The notes beneath the pieces are model-generated. The model saw nothing but the letters and a program-made list of their open reading frames with translations. It did no database searches and had not been told where the DNA came from. This document shows, one piece after another, positions 49,343 to 58,627 of a DNA stretch of 64,000 nt. This DNA comes from SHVO01 sp041906145 (GTDB lineage: Bacteria > Pseudomonadota > Alphaproteobacteria > Rhodospirillales > Rhodospirillaceae), in NCBI GenBank assembly GCA_041906145.1, contig JAYRJU010000004.1, forward strand, positions 1 to 64,000, given 5' to 3'. The translations under genes and the position numbers were made by a program. Within the stretch, counting starts at the first letter, position 1; the number at the start of each line of letters is the position of its first letter.

Positions 49343-52294
49343 ATGTCTCACAGGACTACGGCCGCATTCTCGCGGCGTTTCGGCATCATGAGCACCGCCA
49401 GCACGATCGCGTTGCTTGCGGCTTCCACCGTTCAGGCGCAAACCGCCCCAGCTCCGGCCGCGGTGCCGAGCATCGACGAAATCACCGTCACCGGCACGCG
49501 CGTTGTGCGCGACGGTTACGAAGCGCCGACGCCGGTCACCGTGATCGGTATCGAGCAGATCGAACAGCAGCCGATGCAGCATATCTCCGACTTCGTGATG
49601 CGCTTGCCGGCCTTCGCCGGTGCGCAAAGCACGACTTCGGGCGGCAATGAAATCTCCAACGGCCGTCAGTCGCAGAACAACCTCAACCTACGCGGCCTCG
49701 ACGTGTTCCGCACGCTCGTGCTGCTTGACGGCAACCGCTTCGTCTCGGGCGATATCAACGGCGCCGTGAACGCTTCGGATCTTCCGACGCCGCTGATCAG
49801 CCGCGTCGACGTCGTGACCGGCGGCGCCAGCGCGGCCTACGGTTCGGACGCCGTGGCCGGTGTCGTGAACTTCGTTCTCGACCGCGAGTTCACGGGTGTC
49901 AAAGCTGAAGTGCAGGGCGGCATCACCGCGCGCGGCGACGACCCGAGCTACAAGGTCAGCTTGACCGCCGGTACGCCGTTTGCCGGCGGCCGTGGTCACT
50001 TCCTGTTCTCGGGCGAGCACGCCTGGAACAAAGGCATCTTCCACGCCGGTCAATCGCGCGCCGGGTTCTGGGGCTACGACACCTACCACATCGTCGAAAA
50101 CCCGGCCTGGACCGCCGCCAGCAACAACCCGCGCTATTTCGTGCGCAGCGGTGCGGCGACCATCCTTGCGACGCCGGGCGGTATCATCACCTCCGGTCCG
50201 CTCAAGGGCACGACCTTCGACAAGACCGGTAAGGCTGCCGGTCAGTACAACTACGGCTCTTTGGTGAACTCGCAGTTCACGGTTGGCGGCGACTGGCGCA
50301 CGTCGGATGCCACTTACTATAACCAGACGCTGTCCAATCACGTTAGCCGCCAGGCCTACTTCGGCCGCGTCAGCTACGACTTGACCGATAACGTGACGGC
50401 GTACGCCAACTTCATTTATTCTTACAGCTACGGCTACGCGTTCTCGAAGCTGGACGACCAGCTCGGCAACCTCAACATCCGCGTCGACAATGCCTACCTC
50501 GATCCGGCCGTCGCCTCGCGCATGACCACGCTCGGGCTGACGCAGTTCACGATGGGCAGCTTCTTGCTCGACGTCCCGGGCATTCAGACGGACAACTATC
50601 GTCTGTTGTGGACCTATCAGGGTGGCCTCGAAGGTAAAGTCGACGCTTTCGACACCTCATGGGACTGGAAACTCCACGGCCAGTACGGCCTCGCGCGCTC
50701 GGACCTCTCGGGCCGTCTGCTCGACCTCGGCCGCCTGCGCGGCCTGGGCGGGGTGCAGACCTACGCGCTCGATTCCGTTCGTCTGCCGAGCGGCCAGATC
50801 GTGTGCCGCGGCAACGCCGACGCCAACCCGGCGAACGACGATCCGCTTTGCGTGCCGTTCAATCCGTTCGGCTCCGGCGTCAACAGCCAAGCCGCAATCA
50901 ACTACGTAAAGGGCCGCGCTCAGCTCTATCAGCGCAACACGCAGCACTTCGTCGCGGCGTCGGTCAACGGCGAGCCGTTCGACCTGTGGGCCGGCCCGGT
51001 CTCGCTCGCGACCGGTTTCGAATGGCGCCGGGAAGCGGTCTCCGACATGGGTATCGGGTCCTACTGCCCGAAGTGCCTCACCAGCTCGTACACCGCGGGT
51101 AACTACAAGGGCACGGAAGGCTCGTACACCGTGGCGGAAGGTTTCGTGGAAACCGTCATTCCGCTCGCGAAGGACGAAAGCTGGGCCCGCTCGCTCGACT
51201 TCAACGGCGCGGTCCGCGCGACCGACTACTCGACGTCGGGCTTCGTCGTAACCTGGAAAGCCGGTCTGACCTACGCGCCGGTTGATGAAGTCCGCCTGCG
51301 CGTGACCCGTTCGCGCGACATTCGCGCCGGCAACCTCGGCGAATTGTACGCGAAGGGTTCCGGCGGTCAGTCGCCCGGTCTCGTCGATCCGTTCCGTCCG
51401 CTCGCGCCGCCGGTCAGCTATCTCGGCAGCAACAACGGTAACCCGAACCTCGATCCGGAAAAGGCCGACACCACCAGCTTCGGCGTGGTCTATCAGCCGT
51501 CATGGTTCGATGGCTTCAACGCGTCGGTCGACTACTACGACATCCAGATCAACGGTGCGATCGAAACACCGGGTGAAGTGCTGCAGCGCTGCTTTGACTC
51601 TGGCGGCACTTCGGCGCTCTGCGCGGCGATCATCCGTAACCCGGCCGACCCGACCGATCCGCAGTACCCGACAATCGGTACCGTGCGCATCATCGAAAGC
51701 CGCCCGGAAAACCTGGCCTTCCTCAGCCAGAAGGGTCTCGATATCGAAATGAGCTACTCGACGGCGCTTGATCGCTTCGTCGATAGCTGGAGCGGCGAAC
51801 TGTCCTTGCGCGCCGTCGGCACGCACATCATGGAATCGCTGCGCGACGACCGCCGTTCGGGCGTACTCGACTCTGCCGGCACCAACAGCAGCCAAGGTCC
51901 GCTGTCGTGGCGCTGGCTGTTTACCGCCGGCTACGAACTTGATCCGATCGGCATCAACTGGACGGGCCGTTACATGAGCTCGGGCCAGTACGGCAGCAGC
52001 ACGCAACGCTACATTGAGTGCCAGCCTGGCAGCTGCCCGGTCTCGACCGCCGCGTTCCCGACCATCGACTACAACCACATCGACAGCCGTTTCTATCACG
52101 ACCTGTCGATAACCTATAAGTTCATGGAAAGCGACAATGGCGCCAACGCGTCGGCTTATATCAACATCATGAACTTGATGGACAAGGAGCCGCCGATGGT
52201 TGCCAGCACCAACTATTGGTACATGAACGTCAATCCGCAGCTGTACGACACGATCGGCCGCCGATTCTACGCCGGTATCCGCTTCCGCATGTAA
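49343..52294 (+). CDS. TonB-dependent receptor, tandem copy 2
   Basis: 983 aa from ATG 49343, with GGAGAGGATC upstream; an earlier in-frame start lacks a ribosome-binding site. Signal peptide about 1-30 (TVQAQ), then IDEITVTGTRVVRDGYE. Plug and barrel track copy 1 almost residue for residue in many stretches (VDVVTGGASAAYGSDAV, YCPKCLTSS, ECQPGSCP, FYAGIRFRM), with small deletions, for example in the ENPAWTAASNN loop. Divergence is concentrated in presumed extracellular loops, which would fit related but not identical ligands. It ends in a strong terminator shared with the convergent membrane-protein gene. Confidence 0.93.
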   Translation: MSHRTTAAFSRRFGIMSTASTIALLAASTVQAQTAPAPAAVPSIDEITVTGTRVVRDGYEAPTPVTVIGIEQIEQQPMQHISDFVMRLPAFAGAQSTTSGGNEISNGRQSQNNLNLRGLDVFRTLVLLDGNRFVSGDINGAVNASDLPTPLISRVDVVTGGASAAYGSDAVAGVVNFVLDREFTGVKAEVQGGITARGDDPSYKVSLTAGTPFAGGRGHFLFSGEHAWNKGIFHAGQSRAGFWGYDTYHIVENPAWTAASNNPRYFVRSGAATILATPGGIITSGPLKGTTFDKTGKAAGQYNYGSLVNSQFTVGGDWRTSDATYYNQTLSNHVSRQAYFGRVSYDLTDNVTAYANFIYSYSYGYAFSKLDDQLGNLNIRVDNAYLDPAVASRMTTLGLTQFTMGSFLLDVPGIQTDNYRLLWTYQGGLEGKVDAFDTSWDWKLHGQYGLARSDLSGRLLDLGRLRGLGGVQTYALDSVRLPSGQIVCRGNADANPANDDPLCVPFNPFGSGVNSQAAINYVKGRAQLYQRNTQHFVAASVNGEPFDLWAGPVSLATGFEWRREAVSDMGIGSYCPKCLTSSYTAGNYKGTEGSYTVAEGFVETVIPLAKDESWARSLDFNGAVRATDYSTSGFVVTWKAGLTYAPVDEVRLRVTRSRDIRAGNLGELYAKGSGGQSPGLVDPFRPLAPPVSYLGSNNGNPNLDPEKADTTSFGVVYQPSWFDGFNASVDYYDIQINGAIETPGEVLQRCFDSGGTSALCAAIIRNPADPTDPQYPTIGTVRIIESRPENLAFLSQKGLDIEMSYSTALDRFVDSWSGELSLRAVGTHIMESLRDDRRSGVLDSAGTNSSQGPLSWRWLFTAGYELDPIGINWTGRYMSSGQYGSSTQRYIECQPGSCPVSTAAFPTIDYNHIDSRFYHDLSITYKFMESDNGANASAYINIMNLMDKEPPMVASTNYWYMNVNPQLYDTIGRRFYAGIRFRM

Positions 52295-52318
52295 TCGCGG
52301 TTCTAAAAGACGAGAAGG

Positions 52319-52347
52319 AAAAGGGGAGCCAAAAGCTCCCCTTTTTC
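52319..52347. terminator. Bidirectional intrinsic terminator
   Basis: AAAAGGGGAGC and GCTCCCCTTTT pair perfectly over 11 bp around CAAAA, with a T-run on the plus side and, read on the minus strand, TTTTCC after the stem. It serves the TonB receptor and the convergent gene ending at 52347. Confidence 0.88.
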
Positions 52348-54698
52348 TATTTGAACTCCACCTGGGACCAGTAGGTCCAATCCCAGTCCGTACTGTCGCG
52401 CGCGAGCGTCTCGAAGGAGATGCGCGATGCGCCGGCGGGGAGAGCGACGCTTGCGGTCTTCAGCGCGCGGTCACCCGCGACACGCTTTGGATCAAGGCAG
52501 GCTTCGTGAAGAACGCTCTCGCCGGCACTGATCCGGAAGCAAGCGCCATCGCCCTCGCGCCCCTCCGCCCAGGCCCCGTCAAGGATGCCATAACTAAAGC
52601 TGAGGTCCGTGGCGCCCGCCGGGACCGGCAGGGACAGTTTGGTAGGCGCGTGGGCCAGCGCCTTTCCGTCGGGCAGGATTTGAGCCTTCTTTTGTCCGGC
52701 GACGGCGCCCGCGCTGGCGGCGAGCGCGCGCAGCGTGCGAAGCCGCGACAGGGTGACCATGTCCAGCGCCGACGGCCATTCGTTCTCCCCGGCGATCGTC
52801 AGACGCTTGAGGCGTACGGTGATCCGGTCCTGAAAGGCGCCGGCCGGGCGGCCGACCGCCGCGACGGAGAAGCGCGCGATGCTCTCCTCGCGCGCGGGCA
52901 GCAGAGCAAACTGATCGCTGGTCTCGACGAGCGGTGACAGCAAGAACCCGCTGGCCGTCATTCCAGGCACAATGCGGAACGCCTGGGTGTTGCCGGCGTC
53001 CGTCGTCACAGTCATCATCAGCATCGGCGGTTTGAACAGGAAACTTCTGAGACGACCCAAGAGGGTGGGGCGGATATCGAGTTCGACCCAGAGAAGTCCG
53101 TCGGCCCACTGCGCCACGTCCATGTCCTGGCCGAAGGCGACGCTGTCTTGGTGGAGGTCGGCCAGCGCGACGTTCCGCGGAGACGCACGGCGTTTCAGCA
53201 CCGCATAGCCGCTCTCGAAATTCGTGATGTCGTAAAGACGCAGCAAATCCGGCCACAAGGCGCCTTCATCAAGACTCGGGTACCGGCCATCGACGGTATC
53301 GATCTCAAAAAGGATCGTATCCGGCGCGCGCGGGCCGGAAATGGCCGCGCGGTTGCGCTCAATAAGGTCGGGTGTATAGACCGAATAACTCTGGAAGATC
53401 GGGCGAGGTTGGTATTCCGCTTCACTGGCGATGGCGATGGATTGGTTCACGCCGAAGATATCGAGCGTTCCGTGAATATCTGGTACCGGGCTTTGTGTAC
53501 GAAGGTTCGCCATTTGGGCGTGGTAGGCGGCTTCGAAGGCCGCGACCTGCGCGCCGAATAGGACGGTGCCGACGGTTTCCGTGTCGTAGTGAATTTGGCT
53601 GATCATATCCTCCAGCAGGATGCTGCCGGCCGGCGCCGTGCGCCCGGCCTCGCGCGCGCCGCCTATATATGTGACGCAGCATGCGGCCGCGCTTGCCGCG
53701 ATCGCACCGATGAAGGCTATGCGTCCGGAGCGGGAGAACTGAAACTCCGGAAGGTAAGCCGTGGCCGCGAGGACCAAGGCTGTCCACGGAATCATGATGT
53801 GCCCAACGTCGTGGCGCACGTAGCCCGACTTTGCGATGATGAATAAGAAACCGGCCGTCATCGCGGCCAGGAAAAGCCCTTCCAGACGTCCGTTCCTAAA
53901 TGCTTGCGCCGCGATGAGCGCGAACACCGCCAACGCGACGGCGGCGAATAGGGCGAGGTCCTGCATCGCGCCGTAAACCTGCATGGCTTCGCCATAACCG
54001 CGCGACACCTCGAACGCGGCGAAAAGGTAGATTCCAAGGGCGCCAAATGACTGCCCCGCCGCTGTATAGGCGACAGCGAAAGCGGTAACGAAAATGGTCG
54101 TGAAAATGGGCGGTTTTTTGCACGTCAGGCCGCGGCTCAGGTCCGTGAGGATGACGGTGGGCAGCGCGAGAAGAAGCGACGTCGTCTTCATCAGCGACGC
54201 AGCTGCGACGAGAACGGTGAGGGCGACGGCGATGCGTGTCGAAAGGCGATCGTTTTTCCGCGCGAGGAGGAACAGGATGAAACAAGCGGCGAACAGGGCG
54301 CCGTCGCGCGCCCAGCTATATGTGGCGATAAGCGACACCATGACAAGAAGCGCGAGCTTCCGCGCGTCCGCGCCGCGAAACAGAACGCAATAAGCCACGG
54401 CAAGTGTGCCGTGAAAGACGAGCCAATATCCGAGCGCGATCCAGTACAGGCCGGGATGATATTGCGGCACCATGATGAACCCGAGCGGGCCATAGGTGAA
54501 GATCAGGTCTTCACCGAACTGCCAGCCGTGATCGAAGGCGTGCAGCAACACCATGGCCCATGACGGGTCCAGGGAGACGGACGGCATTCCCACTTGCCAC
54601 GGCGGCTGCAGGACGAGGTTGATGAAAACAATCATCGCCGCGGCCGCAAAATAAACGGGCCGCTTCACGCCCGTTTGTAAGGCTGGCGGCGCGCTCAT
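52347..54698 (-). CDS. Large polytopic membrane protein of unknown function
   Basis: 783 aa. The first 370 residues hold about ten hydrophobic segments (for example VYFAAAAMIVFINLVLQ, LALLVMVSLIATYSW, ALFAAVALAVFALIAA, AALVLAATAYL-type). The remaining 400 residues look like one large soluble domain, rich in beta strands near the C-terminus. This plan resembles GT-C-like membrane glycosyltransferases or O-antigen/polysaccharide-related proteins, but I see no conserved acidic catalytic motif in the first loop apart from SLDPSWAM and FTYGPLGF. The ATG is one base after the stop of the SDR gene (TAGCATG), so the two are translationally coupled. Function not assigned. Confidence 0.7.
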   Translation of the reverse strand: MSAPPALQTGVKRPVYFAAAAMIVFINLVLQPPWQVGMPSVSLDPSWAMVLLHAFDHGWQFGEDLIFTYGPLGFIMVPQYHPGLYWIALGYWLVFHGTLAVAYCVLFRGADARKLALLVMVSLIATYSWARDGALFAACFILFLLARKNDRLSTRIAVALTVLVAAASLMKTTSLLLALPTVILTDLSRGLTCKKPPIFTTIFVTAFAVAYTAAGQSFGALGIYLFAAFEVSRGYGEAMQVYGAMQDLALFAAVALAVFALIAAQAFRNGRLEGLFLAAMTAGFLFIIAKSGYVRHDVGHIMIPWTALVLAATAYLPEFQFSRSGRIAFIGAIAASAAACCVTYIGGAREAGRTAPAGSILLEDMISQIHYDTETVGTVLFGAQVAAFEAAYHAQMANLRTQSPVPDIHGTLDIFGVNQSIAIASEAEYQPRPIFQSYSVYTPDLIERNRAAISGPRAPDTILFEIDTVDGRYPSLDEGALWPDLLRLYDITNFESGYAVLKRRASPRNVALADLHQDSVAFGQDMDVAQWADGLLWVELDIRPTLLGRLRSFLFKPPMLMMTVTTDAGNTQAFRIVPGMTASGFLLSPLVETSDQFALLPAREESIARFSVAAVGRPAGAFQDRITVRLKRLTIAGENEWPSALDMVTLSRLRTLRALAASAGAVAGQKKAQILPDGKALAHAPTKLSLPVPAGATDLSFSYGILDGAWAEGREGDGACFRISAGESVLHEACLDPKRVAGDRALKTASVALPAGASRISFETLARDSTDWDWTYWSQVEFK

Positions 54699-54699
54699 G

Positions 54700-55458
54700 C
54701 TAGCCGCGGCCGATGAACGGCATGCTACTCGCCATGACCGTCATGAATTGAACATTGGCGTTGAGCGGCAGCGACGCCATGAAGGCCACCGCTTCGCCGA
54801 CGTTGTCGACGGACATGGTGGGTTCCACCATGGTCTGACCGTTCGGCTGCAGAATGCCTGCTTGCATGGCTCGGGTCATATCGGTCGCGGCGTTGCCGAT
54901 ATCGATTTGTCCGCATGCGATATTGTATTTGCGCCCATCCAGCGACAGCGCGCGCGTCAAGCCGGTGACGGCGTGTTTGGTGGCGGTGTAAGGCGCGGAG
55001 TTCGGGCGGGGTACTGCGGCCGAAATGGAGCCGTTGTTGATGATGCGTCCGCCTTGCGGGTCCTGAGCCTTCATCGCCCTGAAAGCGGCCTGGGCAACGA
55101 AGAAGGCGCCGTTCAGGTTAACGCCAACCACTTCAAGCCACTGTTCGGGTGTGATGTCCTCTAGCAACGCCTTCGGTCCGCCCATGCCGGCGTTATTGAA
55201 AACGACGTCGATCCGACCGAACGTCGCCGCCGTTCCTTGAAACAGTTTCGCCACATCGTCTGGCTTGCTGACGTCGGCGGCCAAGGCCAGAGCGTTGGCG
55301 GGGTTCTTCGACAGCGCCGCGGTTTCCTCCAGCGGCGCGAGACGGCGTCCTGTGAGGGCGACTCTGTAGCCGCGCCCCAACAAGGTCAGCGCAACGTTGC
55401 GCCCGATCCCTGTTCCGGCGCCCGTCACAACCGCGACCTTGCCTTCACCTTCAGCCAT
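54700..55458 (-). CDS. Short-chain dehydrogenase/reductase (SDR)
   Basis: 252 aa from ATG 55458, chosen because GGAGG stands 6 bases upstream; ATG 55470 is possible. Classical SDR: cofactor motif VTGAGTGIGRN near the N-terminus, DVSKPDD, NNAGMGG, INNGSIS with the active Ser, and YTATKHAV (YxxxK). TGRRLAPL after the second strand suggests NADP preference. The substrate is unknown. It is followed after one base by the large membrane-protein gene, which suggests a shared operon but no evident pathway. Confidence 0.9.
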   Translation of the reverse strand: MAEGEGKVAVVTGAGTGIGRNVALTLLGRGYRVALTGRRLAPLEETAALSKNPANALALAADVSKPDDVAKLFQGTAATFGRIDVVFNNAGMGGPKALLEDITPEQWLEVVGVNLNGAFFVAQAAFRAMKAQDPQGGRIINNGSISAAVPRPNSAPYTATKHAVTGLTRALSLDGRKYNIACGQIDIGNAATDMTRAMQAGILQPNGQTMVEPTMSVDNVGEAVAFMASLPLNANVQFMTVMASSMPFIGRG

Positions 55459-55623
55459 GGCATCCTCCATGCTTGTTTCCGGCACTCTAACCGGCCCGTA
55501 GGTCCTTGGAAATAAGCGCCTTTTTAGCACAGGACTGTGATGGCGGGCGTTACTCTCCCTCGGCTACACTAGCCCGGCATTAACCCGGCCGCGTTGGGCG
55601 GCCTTAACGTGAGGAGGGGATCT

Positions 55624-56484
55624 ATGTGCGACGAACATTCAATGACGGATATGGCCGATGCCCAGCTGAGCCGGCGGCGCCTAGGGGCGCTGACGATCGG
55701 CGCGAGCCTGATGGTGGCGCTGCCGCGTGCCGCGAACGCGGTGGACGTGAAGGAGTCAAATGTCACGATCAAGACCCCGGACGGTGAAGCCGAAGCCCAC
55801 TTCGTTCACCCGGCCGCCGGTAAATCGCCTGCGGTCCTCGTGTGGCCGGACGCGTTCGGCTTACGCCCCGCGTTCACGCAGATGGGCAAGCGCCTCGCTG
55901 AATCGGGCTACGCCGTCCTCACGATCAATCCGTACTATCGCACGGCGAAGGTGCCGGCTCTTCCGGCCGGTCTCGATTTCGCCAAGCCGGACGACCGCGC
56001 TCAGATCATGAAGCTCATGAGCACCCTCAGCCCGGCCACCCATGTCACCGACGCGAAGGCTTTCATCGGTTGGCTCGACAGCCAGAACGCTGTCGATACC
56101 GGTAAGAAGATGGGGACGACCGGTTATTGTATGGGCGGTCCGATCACCATGCGCACGGCGGCGGAACGTCCGGACCGTGTCGGCGGCGCCGCCTCCTTCC
56201 ACGGCGGTGGTCTCGTGACCGATCAGCCGAACAGCCCGCATCTGCTCGTCTCGAAGATCAAGGCGCAATATCTGTTCGCCGTCGCGCAAAACGACGACCA
56301 GCAGCAGCCCACCGCGAAGGACGTGCTGCGCGACGCATTCGCCAAGAACAAGGTAAAGGCGGAGATCGAAGTATATCCGGCGCAACACGGTTGGTGCCCG
56401 CCCGACGCCGCTGTCTACGATCAGGCCCAGGCCGAGAAGGCTTGGAGCCGCATGCTCGCGATCTTCAAGACCGCGCTGGTCTAA
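55624..56484 (+). CDS. Dienelactone hydrolase-family protein, probably exported
   Basis: 286 aa from ATG 55624, with GAGGAGGGG upstream. SRRRLGALTIGASLMVAL is a twin-arginine-like signal, so the enzyme is probably exported by Tat. The alpha/beta-hydrolase core has the DLH triad: nucleophile Cys in GTTGYCMGGP, Asp in VAQNDDQQ and His in PAQHGWCPP. A Cys nucleophile distinguishes DLH from Ser hydrolases. Annotated relatives hydrolyse dienelactones or other small esters; the substrate here is unknown, and no aromatic pathway genes are near. A strong terminator follows. Confidence 0.9.
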   Translation: MCDEHSMTDMADAQLSRRRLGALTIGASLMVALPRAANAVDVKESNVTIKTPDGEAEAHFVHPAAGKSPAVLVWPDAFGLRPAFTQMGKRLAESGYAVLTINPYYRTAKVPALPAGLDFAKPDDRAQIMKLMSTLSPATHVTDAKAFIGWLDSQNAVDTGKKMGTTGYCMGGPITMRTAAERPDRVGGAASFHGGGLVTDQPNSPHLLVSKIKAQYLFAVAQNDDQQQPTAKDVLRDAFAKNKVKAEIEVYPAQHGWCPPDAAVYDQAQAEKAWSRMLAIFKTALV

Positions 56485-56500
56485 AGGTTTCGCGAAAAGC

Positions 56501-56533
56501 AAAACGGCGGCTCTTGAGGAGCCGCCGTTTTTA
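56501..56533. terminator. Bidirectional intrinsic terminator
   Basis: AAAACGGCGGCTC and GAGCCGCCGTTTT pair perfectly over 13 bp around TTGAG, followed by a T. On the minus strand it lies just after the stop of the convergent TonB receptor. Confidence 0.9.
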
Positions 56534-56539
56534 TTTGGG

Positions 56540-58489
56540 CTAGTAGTCCACGGTGAGTTGCAGTGAGACTTTCCGGCGCGGTGTGGGTTGGATTTGGCGT
56601 TGTGTCCCTTGCACCTGCCATTCCCACACATCGAAAAGATTTTGGACCTGGAACCGTAGAAGGGCGTTGTTGTCGGCGAGCTTGAAGCGATAGCGCGTAC
56701 CGACGTCGATGGTCCTCACGGAAGCCGACTTGAATGTATTTTCGACGTTACCCGTGTACGGATCGTTGTAGCTGAAACGTCCGTCGATCGAAAAACCCTT
56801 CCAGCTTTGCGGACCGTACTGCAGCGTGAACAGCCCGGTCAGAGGAACCGTTTCCGGCGGAATAGCGCCCATCGTGCCATTGTCGACAAGTGGACCCGAA
56901 AGGCGCGCTTTCAGGCCGATAAGTCCAGTGACGACCGTGAGGCCGGGGAGTGGGCTCCCGCTGAGCGAGACCTCGACGCCTCGATGGCGCACATTGCCAA
57001 GTCTCTTGAAGAAACCCGTTTGATCCAGGTCGAAGAACGGCTTCTTCACTTCGAAGACGCCGCCGACCAGTGTCAATCCGGGTATAACGGTGTAGCGGAA
57101 CCCACCGTCGATTTGTTCGGTGATCGTTGCCGAGGCGCTGGCGCCGGCATTTAAAGCGTACGGCGGCGCGCGCGGCGCATCCTCGAGACCGCGCGTATAG
57201 CCGCTGTAAAGCACTAGGCTCTTTGAAAGATAGGCCGCAAGTGTGGCGTTGTAGAGCCATTCGTTGGTCGTTTCCGCCGGTGTTGGATCGACGAAACGCG
57301 TGAAACGCGTAAAGCGCGTGCGCTGTAAACCGGCTGAGAATTCGCCGACATCCCGCCACAGCATCTGATAGCTGATGCCGCCAGAATATTGGCGTACGTA
57401 CTCGCGCCCCCGTGTGCCCGCACGCACATTCGGATCCGGCAATACCGTTGGATTGAGGATATTGCCCGCGCCGATAAGGCGGGTCGCGTTTCCGCCATAA
57501 CCGTTCTGCACGCGCTTGCCGCGGCCGCTGAAATAGACCGTATGCCGACGATCGCCCTCGACGAAATTGCGCGAGATGCGCGCTTCGCCTGATGTGCTTT
57601 CATTGGGATTAAATTGTTCGGCGAGCGTGACGGAGTATAGATCTGCATTGCCGTTAGGCTGCACATTACGCCAGTGAATTTGGGTCGACTCTCCGCGCCG
57701 GCGCCAGGAGATGGAGCGGAATACACCCGCGCTCAAATTCCAGTTGTTCCAGTTGCCCCGCGTGATCGTGCCGAAATTGGCATCGTCATTGTCGAAGTCC
57801 GACCACCGTTGCGTCAGGGATTTTGACCGGTCGAATTTCGGCGGCAGCGTGGTCCCAGCCGAGAAGATGAAGGGCCCCCATTCGTTTTCGAATTGGCGTT
57901 GCCGGCTGTAAAACGGCATCACCTGAAAGCTATCCGTGACTTCCCAGCGCCCGATGATCGCCACGTCGAGATTGTAGTTGGTGACAGCCCAATCCCCCAT
58001 CGCGCGGTCGATGCTGAAGCCCCCGCCCAGACTGAAACCGTCCGTGATCGGGGCTTGAGCGTCGAGTTCGAACGCAACCGTCTCAGGATAGGCGCCGCGA
58101 AAAACGGTGCTCAGCGCCGGCTTTTCGCCGGGAATGCGGATCGTGAAGTCGGCGATGCCGGTCGGAGCCGGAAACGGATAGGACTGTGCGGAGAGACCGA
58201 CACGGATCGTGTTCTGACCGACAAGGCGGTTTGAGAGTTTCACATTGCCGCCGCCGCCCCGCGCGTCAAAGAACAAACCTTCAAGGCGCAGGTTTCCCGC
58301 GCGCACCGGGCTGAAGCCACGAGCGCTTGACGCGCTATAAAGGCCGATGGTTTCCCCACCCACCGTCGTACCGAAAGCGTCTTCTGCTGACTCCAGCGCA
58401 TTCTCGTCGGCGCGCTGGGCATAGGCACTGCCACCGCCGCCCGCCGATATCAGGGCGGCGATCACGTAAGTCAATTTTGCGGAACGCAA
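56540..58489 (-). CDS. TonB-dependent receptor, second type, copy 1
   Basis: 649 aa. The best start is TTG 58489, preceded by CAGGAGAACGCC and followed by a good signal peptide (MRSAKLTYVIAALISAGG, ending AYAQ); a longer frame to 58573 lacks a ribosome-binding site. Plug-like segment: SAEDAFGTTVGGETIGLY, then RLEGLFFDARGGGG. Barrel pieces include GTRGREYVRQ, YSGYTRGLEDAPRAPPYA and VFEVKKPFFDLDQ, and the C-terminal QLTVDY ends in an aromatic residue as usual for outer-membrane proteins. It is a short-barrel type, clearly unlike the long receptors in this window. Adjacent to its paralogue; ligand unknown, iron complexes are a common substrate. Confidence 0.88.
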   Translation of the reverse strand: MRSAKLTYVIAALISAGGGGSAYAQRADENALESAEDAFGTTVGGETIGLYSASSARGFSPVRAGNLRLEGLFFDARGGGGNVKLSNRLVGQNTIRVGLSAQSYPFPAPTGIADFTIRIPGEKPALSTVFRGAYPETVAFELDAQAPITDGFSLGGGFSIDRAMGDWAVTNYNLDVAIIGRWEVTDSFQVMPFYSRQRQFENEWGPFIFSAGTTLPPKFDRSKSLTQRWSDFDNDDANFGTITRGNWNNWNLSAGVFRSISWRRRGESTQIHWRNVQPNGNADLYSVTLAEQFNPNESTSGEARISRNFVEGDRRHTVYFSGRGKRVQNGYGGNATRLIGAGNILNPTVLPDPNVRAGTRGREYVRQYSGGISYQMLWRDVGEFSAGLQRTRFTRFTRFVDPTPAETTNEWLYNATLAAYLSKSLVLYSGYTRGLEDAPRAPPYALNAGASASATITEQIDGGFRYTVIPGLTLVGGVFEVKKPFFDLDQTGFFKRLGNVRHRGVEVSLSGSPLPGLTVVTGLIGLKARLSGPLVDNGTMGAIPPETVPLTGLFTLQYGPQSWKGFSIDGRFSYNDPYTGNVENTFKSASVRTIDVGTRYRFKLADNNALLRFQVQNLFDVWEWQVQGTQRQIQPTPRRKVSLQLTVDY

Positions 58490-58627
58490 GGCGTTCTCCT
58501 GTGTGCGTTGAGACAACCCCTTGTCCGGCGCCTCGTCGAAGTCATAAGGCCATGGCCGAGGGCGGTCCCGCAAGAGTTGGAATCGCTAAAAACAGCCTTG
58601 TCCGACCAAGGAAAATAAGGGTCTGAA

